DNA of 64,000 bases from Dongia deserti (GTDB lineage: Bacteria > Pseudomonadota > Alphaproteobacteria > Dongiales > Dongiaceae), in assembly GCF_003574735.1 (NCBI RefSeq), contig NZ_QORW01000022.1:37347-101346 (forward strand), in the 5' to 3' direction. Below, piece after piece: positions 58,801-64,000 of the stretch. The notes below the pieces were generated by a model that saw nothing but the letters and a program-made list of their open reading frames with translations, made no database searches and had not been told where the DNA came from. The stretch's first letter is position 1. Each line of letters opens with the position of its first letter. The translations under genes and the position numbers were made by a program.

Positions 58801-60745
58801 TGACCAGCTCCCAGGTGAGGCCCTTGCGCTCGATCATGCGTCCTTCCGGATCCAGTGCCATCACCTCGAAGGCAAGTTGTGCGTTGGCATCGACATAATC
58901 GCCGCTGAAATTGGGCTTGAGGCCGATTGCCACCGGGCGAGTCTCGACCGGAACGGTCAGATTGCGCTTGGCCGGCCGGCCGCCGACATCGAACAAGGTT
59001 GCGTGCACCAGGGCTTCGAGCGGCTGTGTCGTATCCGGTAGGGCCTTGAACTGGAACTCCGATGAAACGCGGCCTTGCCCGTCCGTCACGATCTTGGCCG
59101 GATTGATCTGGATTGCCGGCAGGTCGCGGTCCTGCTCACGGCCGAACTGGTAGCCGGAGAAGGCCGGATATGGCTTTTGCGCACGCCGGATGATGACGGC
59201 AATCTCGCCGTTCAGGTCGGCGGCCGGCGCACCATAGAGGTACCGCGCGTCGATCTCGATCGGCGTTGCGACACCCCGTTTCGCGATCGTGGCCTTGCTC
59301 GCGAGGTCGAACTCGATGCGCGGCGGCACGAAATCGCCGACCTCGAAACTGGTCGACCCGATCGTGGCGCCGTCCGGGCTCGCTTGCGCGGTCGCCGTCC
59401 ATTGGCCGCTCTTGGCCGTCATCGGCAGAGCAAGGTTGAGCACATAGCTGCCGCCGCCCTGATCGGTCAGGGTGCGGCGGTCGATCTCCACGCCGTCGGG
59501 GCTGAGGATCTTGACGATCAGAGGCAGCGCGCTAGCCGCGCGTGCGTGATCGTCACGCAGCAGGAAGACGACATTCGCCGTCTCGCCGGGCCGATAGATG
59601 CCGCGCTCGGCATAGGCGAAGACGTCGAGCGGTCCCGGTATCTGCCGACCGCCGACGCCGCGATCAGACAGATCAAGCGCAGGACCTTCGAGATTGACGA
59701 AGGAGAACTCGCCGTCCGCGCCATAGGCATAGATCGCGGCCGCGCGATTGCCGCCCTTGCCGCGCACCATGCCGGGGTCGAAGCGGGCGAAGCCGTCGGC
59801 ATCGCTTGCCACTCGCGCCAGCTCCTTGTTGTTGCGAGCCAACAGCGCCACGGCCACACCGGCGACCGCCTGCGCCGTCTGCAGAGAGCGGACCTGAACC
59901 AGCAATCCCTCATCGCTGACAAAGCTGGTCAGGCCCAGGTCCGAGACGACGAACCACTGGCTGGCCGGTGGGATGCGGCGGTCGTCGTCATCGCGCAGGT
60001 CGGTGCCTTTGGCGGCAGCGGTCGCGATATAAAGGCCGGGTCTCAGCGCGCCGATCGTGTCGTCGATCGGCAAAGCGGTGGTGACCGGCTTGTTCGGCGC
60101 GTTGCTGATCAGCAGCTCGCCGCTCCAGACCGGCTCGCCCTCGCTGCCGCCGACGCCATAGGCGTTGCTGTATCGGTCGGCACCGAACCGGATGCGGTCG
60201 ATCGAATTGCGATCATTGACGCGAGCGATCTCAACCTGCACCCGGTCGATATTGACGGTGCGGATCGGCAGTCCGTCGTTGCCGAGGCGCGGCAGCACCG
60301 TGCCTTCGCTGGCAAAGATGATGCTGGGCCGCATGGCGCCAATCTTCACCGCATGTTCTTCGGCCAGGGCGAGCGAACCATGCACGCCGGGTAAGCCGGC
60401 CAGCAGCCTCACCTTGTAGTCCTGGGCGTGCGCGAATCCTTCGACGCACAGGACCTTGTCCCGGATCGTGGCGGCGATCTCGATCGCCGGCTCGACCTGG
60501 ATGTAATGCTGCATCGCAACCTTGGGCGAGCGATCGAGGTGACGGTTGAATGTGAAGCAGGCTTGCGGGACCGGCCTTTCAGAGACGATCTGCAACTCCA
60601 TGGTGCGCAGCGGCGCGTTCGCATCGCCCAGCTTGCCGTCGGAGCTTTCGGTCGCGAAGCGGATGATGATGTTGGGATCGGCCGCCGCGAGATCGATAAG
60701 CGCGACCGACATGGCCAGAACGGCCAGCGCCAGAAACCAGCGCAT
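55859..60745 (-). CDS. Bacterial alpha-2-macroglobulin family protein, thioester lost
   Basis: A 1628-residue periplasmic protein with a signal peptide (MRWFLALAVLAMSVALIDLAA) and no lipobox cysteine. It has the MG-domain series: PLDVFAYAERGIYRPGETAN and VVFLLRDDHARA mark the MG2-MG3 region, and LRLMAVAWSANKVGAASRML is the alpha-2-macroglobulin core. At the thioester position, where CxEQ is expected (GCLEQTTSRALPLLY), this protein reads YYWTSNMASRAVPLLYF, so it cannot form the covalent protease trap. It may act by non-covalent trapping, as in thioester-free members such as YfaS. It precedes pbpC on one transcript. Confidence 0.93.
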   Translation of the reverse strand: MRWFLALAVLAMSVALIDLAAADPNIIIRFATESSDGKLGDANAPLRTMELQIVSERPVPQACFTFNRHLDRSPKVAMQHYIQVEPAIEIAATIRDKVLCVEGFAHAQDYKVRLLAGLPGVHGSLALAEEHAVKIGAMRPSIIFASEGTVLPRLGNDGLPIRTVNIDRVQVEIARVNDRNSIDRIRFGADRYSNAYGVGGSEGEPVWSGELLISNAPNKPVTTALPIDDTIGALRPGLYIATAAAKGTDLRDDDDRRIPPASQWFVVSDLGLTSFVSDEGLLVQVRSLQTAQAVAGVAVALLARNNKELARVASDADGFARFDPGMVRGKGGNRAAAIYAYGADGEFSFVNLEGPALDLSDRGVGGRQIPGPLDVFAYAERGIYRPGETANVVFLLRDDHARAASALPLIVKILSPDGVEIDRRTLTDQGGGSYVLNLALPMTAKSGQWTATAQASPDGATIGSTSFEVGDFVPPRIEFDLASKATIAKRGVATPIEIDARYLYGAPAADLNGEIAVIIRRAQKPYPAFSGYQFGREQDRDLPAIQINPAKIVTDGQGRVSSEFQFKALPDTTQPLEALVHATLFDVGGRPAKRNLTVPVETRPVAIGLKPNFSGDYVDANAQLAFEVMALDPEGRMIERKGLTWELVKVFSEWHFYSTIDGGYRWQVVERDSPRIAGGLVDVAPGQPARIDQQVGRGRYRLEVFDLETGAATSIGFYPGWWSSGDRIAAAPDQVEVTLEQASYAPGAGVTAFVKPPYDSDVLLTLVDRGIRETWRKTIPASGADVTFTLPDDTTAGLYLVANAFAPADPERSELPQRAIGAAWVPIDQSLRKLTVAIDTPDIVEPNQSITVPLTVTGGEGEEVFITLAAIDDGVLHLTDFASPDPLPYYFGKRRLSGDIRDLYGSLIDPLGAERGQVRSGGDGVTPPQSRQLANAPKRNTQVVSLFSGVVRVDDAGHATIPLKLPDFNGRLRLMAVAWSANKVGAASRMLTVRAPVVAELALPLFLAPGDRADITLSLSNLAGPAGKYVAILEADDAVSIAATPNHGRGIALDRDDSYRTIRGLHAIKAGEGKVHLTLIGPDGFMLERDWHISVRPQNPIETRRMAAILAPDVDLKLDWAVADGLFRDTAIVDLNVGSVPDFGAAGLVGTLSRDPYYWTSNMASRAVPLLYFSRTYEALGLGNSEQQGQRMERAIESILGRQVARGTFAPGWIYWSDREEEWLTGYVLDFLTRAHEQGARVPELAYRRGIRWMTRFVSEDRTSGHDLAVQAYAYYVLTRSGNMDAGRLRRFFEARGDRLPTALARAQVGAALARLGDLQMAAVAFDSIEHTKDSLLHLVGGDREGSLYDYATPLRERAAIITMMAESGVVDRTRVTALAAALAKDATAVKYLGAQEMAWLLYLSEALSSSAESIDIVVDGQALPTLAAWNQPYLRRFSVASGAGDVLATIGTAGERPVYLTVSAVGNPVGDLPAEENGFTISRKIVDRFGNPVKLDAIRQNDLLVVIIEGRRLGESGGQTTIVDMLPSGVEIQNVKFDKNDTTQNLAWLGDLSTLQLAEYREDRFVATADIKRYYWHYRGQFRMAYMVRAVTPGEFTMPGIYVEDLFRPNAFARGATTRIRILPSHP

Positions 60746-60925
60746 CGTGATAGCCCCCAAGAATCAGCGAAGAATGCGATCGGTTCAGGAAAGAACGGGC
60801 TCGCGGAAGTCAGGCGGCTTGAGGGAAATCGGGCGGGTGGAAGCCATCGGGAGCACCGTCGCCCCAGCCATTGGGGTGCAAAGAATTACACCGATAGATT
60901 GCGACTATCCTGTGGCGGAAAGAAG

Positions 60926-61042
60926 GAGCGGGCGTGGCATGTGGAGAGGCCGGCGGAATACGCGCGACGTGTCATTTTCATAACCAACGGCGTCAAGTCG
61001 AAAGCGCCAACCGCAATGGTGGCGATGATCGAGCGGCTGTAG
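60926..61042 (+). pseudogene. 3' fragment of a DUF72 gene
   Basis: GCGCGACGTGTCATTTTCAT here parallels GCGCGACGTGTTCATTTTCA at the 3' end of the intact DUF72 gene; one T is missing, so the frame is lost. Beyond it, the frame reads ITNGVKSKAPTAMVAMIERL, like MINGFKPKAPAAAMALIERV. It is in the same orientation as the intact gene, 7 kb away, on the other side of pbpC/A2M. The remainder of 60746-61159 has no other feature. Confidence 0.72.
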
Positions 61043-61159
61043 CGTCACGGCTGTTGAACCGCCTGCTCTTGTCACGAGGAAGTCCCTGGTCTTGCCGCAC
61101 AGTGCGGGACAACTAGGCGCTATGAGAGAGTCACGTCGCACTGGATTTGGGGGTGTCTC

Positions 61160-62614
61160 GTGAGCAGTCAAAGTAAAGCTGTTGGAAGTCGAGCTAACGA
61201 ACTGAGATCGCTCGATATCAGTAAGCGCTCGCCTGAGCAGATCGCGCAGCTGTCTGCCCGCCGGAACGTGCAGCACAGGCACTTGCAGGCTTCTCCGGAC
61301 CCGCTGAGATCGGACCGTCACGCGGTTGGCCGGCCCGCGGCAAACGTCGCGTCAGACTCGCACGATGAGAAAGCGCCGTCGGGAGTTGCGGTCCCGGAGC
61401 CAAGGCGGCTTCGGACGATCGCATACAGCTCGGACTTCGCTGCTGTTCTGGCGGCGGGCCGCGCAACACCTGCGGCGGAATTGAAGGCATCAAGACTACC
61501 CCCGCCTGCAGCTGCAGCGCTCTGGCCGACCAGGAGGAGTCACCTATCTGGCGTGCGATGGCTGCAGGCCGGTCTGGCCTCCGCTTTATTCGCCACAGGC
61601 GTATACGCCGCCATGCAGTGGCACAAGCAAGACGCATCGGTCGCCGTCAATGCCAACACAGATGCTGGGGCGCTCGCGAAGGCAGCCATGCCCGTATCAG
61701 CCGGGCAGCAGCGACTACCAATCCAGATGGACGCACCGCTACTGCCGGCGGCGATGCGGACGCCCGCGACCGACGCTGCGGCGTTGCAAGAGATCATTGA
61801 TGCAGCGCTCCTTGCCGACGCTCCTCCCACAGATGCTGTGGCGCAGCCGCACCTAACGCCGGTTTTGAAGCCGCCTCTGCCTATCGCACAGACCATCCAA
61901 TTGGCTGCGGAGCCCGAGCCTGCAGTGGCGGCGCCGTTGGAACTCTCACCCATTGGCCCGCCGGTGCCGATTCGCGGCGCTGCCGCTTCGGCTAATTCCA
62001 TGCGATTGCCCAGTAAGGGTGATGGGCAAGACGCGACAGAAGCCGCAGCGATGGACGATGGATGGTCGTCCGACTTTGATCAGCGAGGCAGTGACAAGCC
62101 TAGCAATACCCGAGGGCGTGCCGAGGGCGCTGCTCCATTGGGTGACCAGGCATCTGGCTCTGCCGGATCGGACCCGTCGGCTGGCGGCACTGGCGGCTCG
62201 GCCGGCGATGCAGGGACAGGCGATCAGGGCGGCACGGGCGCAGGAAGCGGTTCGGATACGGGCGGAAGTGCTGGAGGTTCCGATGCGGGAAGCGGCACGT
62301 CGGACGGCGGCACGTCGGACGGCGGCACATCGGACGGCGGCACATCGGACGGCGGCACATCGGACGGCGGCACATCGGACGGCGGCACATCAGACGGCGG
62401 CACATCGGACGGCGGCACATCGGACGGCGGCACATCAGACGGCGGCACATCAGAGAGTGATGGATCCGACAGTGGGTCCGAAGGCGACTCCGACGATGGC
62501 GGCGCGATCGGCGATGCGGGCGAAGCCGTCGGTGGTGCGGTGGGCGATGCGGGCGAAGCCGTCGGTGGTGCGGTCGGCGGCGCCGGCGAAGCCGTCGGCG
62601 GCTTGACCCGGTAG
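61160..62614 (+). CDS. Single-span protein with Thr/Ser/Asp/Gly tandem repeats
   Basis: A 484-residue protein of no known family, starting at GTG. The cytoplasmic N-terminus has LDISKRSPEQIAQLSAR (18-34) and AYSSDFAAVLAAG (88-100); one helix spans about 133-153 (WLQAGLASALFATGVYAAMQ). The rest, about 155-484, would be outside: a Pro/Ala/Leu region, then ten TSDGG repeats, then three GDAGEAVGGAV-type units. The gene downstream is a paralogue with the same N-terminal box. The acidic, low-complexity exterior suggests a surface or envelope stalk (inference). No enzyme motif is seen. Confidence 0.72.
   Translation: MSSQSKAVGSRANELRSLDISKRSPEQIAQLSARRNVQHRHLQASPDPLRSDRHAVGRPAANVASDSHDEKAPSGVAVPEPRRLRTIAYSSDFAAVLAAGRATPAAELKASRLPPPAAAALWPTRRSHLSGVRWLQAGLASALFATGVYAAMQWHKQDASVAVNANTDAGALAKAAMPVSAGQQRLPIQMDAPLLPAAMRTPATDAAALQEIIDAALLADAPPTDAVAQPHLTPVLKPPLPIAQTIQLAAEPEPAVAAPLELSPIGPPVPIRGAAASANSMRLPSKGDGQDATEAAAMDDGWSSDFDQRGSDKPSNTRGRAEGAAPLGDQASGSAGSDPSAGGTGGSAGDAGTGDQGGTGAGSGSDTGGSAGGSDAGSGTSDGGTSDGGTSDGGTSDGGTSDGGTSDGGTSDGGTSDGGTSDGGTSDGGTSESDGSDSGSEGDSDDGGAIGDAGEAVGGAVGDAGEAVGGAVGGAGEAVGGLTR
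62297..62446 (+). repeat. Ten tandem 15-bp units encoding TSDGG
   Basis: Units ACRTCRGACGGCGGC repeat ten times almost without change; only the third base of two codons (ACG/ACA, TCG/TCA) varies. Unit length is a multiple of three, so slippage changes length and not frame. Confidence 0.95.
62509..62607 (+). repeat. About three 33-bp units encoding GDAGEAVGGAV
   Basis: GGCGATGCGGGCGAAGCCGT followed by CGGTGGTGCGGT repeats twice nearly perfectly and a third time with changes (GGCGCCGGCGAAGCCGT). It ends shortly before the stop codon. Confidence 0.85.
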
Positions 62615-62780
62615 AGACCGTTACCTGCCTCGGCGCACGGTGCCGTTAGCTGCTCCGCCGTCGGCACTACTGCTGCTTGGGCAATGCGCTTGTCACGAAA
62701 AAGACCCTAACTGCGTGAAGACTCGTGGGAACGGCACGCACGCCGCGATGGTTCGCGTCATGCTGGATTGAGGGTACCCC

Positions 62781-64000
62781 ATGAGCCTTCACAGTAGCGC
62801 AGTCAGGAAGCCGGCGAACGACCCGAACCCGTTCGATGTCAGCAAGCGCCGACCTGAACAGATCGCACAGTTGTTCGCGCGTTGGAAAGAGCAGCGCAAG
62901 CGCCTGGAGCACAAGCACGAGCCGGAGCCTGCTGCACCGCGGGTTGAGCGCTTCGTGCCGACTGTCGTGTCGGCGCGCGCGGAACGGGAGGCGCCGGTCT
63001 CCAAATCAACGCAACGGCAAGACCCGGAACACCGCGCGCCCCAGTACACCGCCGATTTCGCTGCCATCCTGACGAGCAGTGACAAAGCGGCGGCCCAGCG
63101 AATCAAGGAATCAAGGCTGCTCCCGGGAGCACTCGCGTCGCGCGCCCGCGCTGCGAACGGATCGCGCATGCGGTGGGCGTTGGCCGGAGCAGTCTCTGTC
63201 ATTGCGGCTGCGGCCACCGCCGGAACTGCATTGTGGCCGCAGACGGACACGCTGACCAGCACAGCGGCGGCGCCGGCGCAAGCTGAACCTGTGGAGCTGC
63301 CGCTCGAAGTTCAGGCAGCGCTGCCCTTGCTTCCGACGGCAATCGCTCGCCCGCGGACAGCGGAGCCGTGGCTCCTGCAGCAACTGGCCGATCTTGTGAG
63401 TTCACCTCCTTCGTCTGAGCTAGCAAATGCGCCCTTTGCAGTGAAGCTGAAACCCGGCTCGGCTCTGGTTCAGACCGCCGGCGACGGCGTTGGAGCGACC
63501 GTGCCTGCCGATGTCGCTGCATTCCCATCCGAGCCACTACCCTTGGCCGAAGCTCCGGGAGAGTTTGTGACCGGTGCCGGTGACTTGACCGCGAACCCGG
63601 AAGCGGAGGATCAGGCTGCGTCGATGCCTCCAGCGTCGAACCCTGCCGACCCCGGTCGAGGCGGCAATGACAGATCCGACGTGCGCTATCGTTCTAGCAC
63701 GCCCGTCGATGGCGAGGGACCTGCCACTGCTGGATCGAGTGGCGCGGTGGCCGATTCTGGTGCGTCGGCCGCCAGCCGCAACGGCGGTTCAGCCAGTGGA
63801 ACAGAAACCGGCGATCAAGGCAGCACAAGCGCCGACAGCGGTGCCGATACCGGCGACGCCGATAGCTCGGGCAGCGATGCTGCCACCGGCTCTGACGAAT
63901 CAAGCGCCGACAGCGGTGCCGATACCGGCGACGCCGATAGCTCGGGCAGCGATGCTGCCACCGGCTCTGACGAATCAAGCGCCGACAGCGGTGCCGATAC
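62781..64000 (+). CDS. Paralogous single-span repeat protein, 3' end cut by window edge
   Basis: At least 406 residues, starting MSLHSSAVRKPANDPNPFDV. FDVSKRRPEQIAQLFARWKE (about 18-37) and QYTADFAAILTSSD (about 92) match the same boxes in the gene upstream. One helix follows at about 133-153 (WALAGAVSVIAAAATAGTAL), then a Pro/Ala/Leu region and a Ser/Asp/Gly/Thr-rich tail made of perfect 25-residue repeats that run past the window. The intergenic gap is about 165 bp; gene duplication is evident. Function unknown. Confidence 0.72.
   Translation, partial: MSLHSSAVRKPANDPNPFDVSKRRPEQIAQLFARWKEQRKRLEHKHEPEPAAPRVERFVPTVVSARAEREAPVSKSTQRQDPEHRAPQYTADFAAILTSSDKAAAQRIKESRLLPGALASRARAANGSRMRWALAGAVSVIAAAATAGTALWPQTDTLTSTAAAPAQAEPVELPLEVQAALPLLPTAIARPRTAEPWLLQQLADLVSSPPSSELANAPFAVKLKPGSALVQTAGDGVGATVPADVAAFPSEPLPLAEAPGEFVTGAGDLTANPEAEDQAASMPPASNPADPGRGGNDRSDVRYRSSTPVDGEGPATAGSSGAVADSGASAASRNGGSASGTETGDQGSTSADSGADTGDADSSGSDAATGSDESSADSGADTGDADSSGSDAATGSDESSADSGAD
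63826..64000 (+). repeat. Perfect 75-bp tandem repeat, continuing past the window
   Basis: CAAGCGCCGACAGCGGTGCC starts at 63826, 63901 and 63976, exactly 75 bp apart. The 25-residue unit opens SSADSGADTGDADSSGSDAA. The first two units are the same base for base as far as can be read. The number of copies beyond the edge is unknown. Confidence 0.95.

Noticed and set aside
62297..62446. Possible CRISPR array
   Set aside because: The 15-bp units are contiguous, in frame and without unique spacers; they are coding tandem repeats.

Overview
The window is GC-rich DNA with tightly packed genes. It looks like an alphaproteobacterium, possibly of the Rhodospirillales/Hyphomicrobiales type. The clues are two DUF1127 proteins, a stand-alone PAS_5 protein, an HWE-family sensor kinase, a winged-helix/TPR regulator and palindromic intergenic repeats. 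This is inferred from gene families; no rRNA is present.

Layout. 0-13 kb: metabolic genes (omega-transaminase, LysR/WrbA pair, MFS exporter, a DapB-like reductase without the usual catalytic histidine, PAS and HWE signalling proteins, flavin amine oxidase, AbgB-like amidohydrolase plus SDR, a histone-H1-like protein). 13-28 kb: regulators, transporters, PLP enzymes, pyrE, patatin, tandem GSTs, a LysR regulator and a PilZ protein, ending in tRNA-Ser(GCT). 28.1-35.9 kb: a genomic island in the tRNA-Ser gene. It is bounded by a perfect 17-bp direct repeat of the tRNA 3' end and keeps only the C-terminal part of its integrase. Its cargo is a winged-helix nucleotidyltransferase/HEPN-like pair and a complete type III CBASS (TRIP13-like ATPase, two HORMA-type proteins, CD-NTase, NucC), followed by an uncharacterised two-winged-helix protein and a truncated DUF4238 gene. 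36-37 kb: decayed genes. 37.1-41 kb: a three-subunit molybdenum hydroxylase with a MoaD-like protein. 41-41.8 kb: more gene fragments.

41.9-51.2 kb: seven overlapping or nearly abutting genes for a class I HMG-CoA reductase, UbiA-type prenyltransferase, PEP-synthase/Rph-like phosphotransferase, DUF3419 (BtaA-like) transferase, phytol/dolichol-kinase-like membrane protein, GNAT-like acyltransferase and AMP-forming ligase. I read this as a biosynthetic operon for an unidentified isoprenoid-containing lipid; it is my main candidate for an undescribed system. 51.5-64 kb: an HxlR-controlled cluster with two perfect palindromic operators, a DUF72 gene, the PbpC/alpha-2-macroglobulin pair (thioester motif missing), and two paralogous single-span proteins with Ser/Asp/Gly-rich tandem repeats, the second running off the window.

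A theme of the window is the number of frameshifted gene stubs (ankyrin, M20 peptidase, integrase, ATPase regulator, GMC oxidoreductase, RTX, TPR, GNAT, DUF72). They mark repeated insertion and deletion between intact operons.
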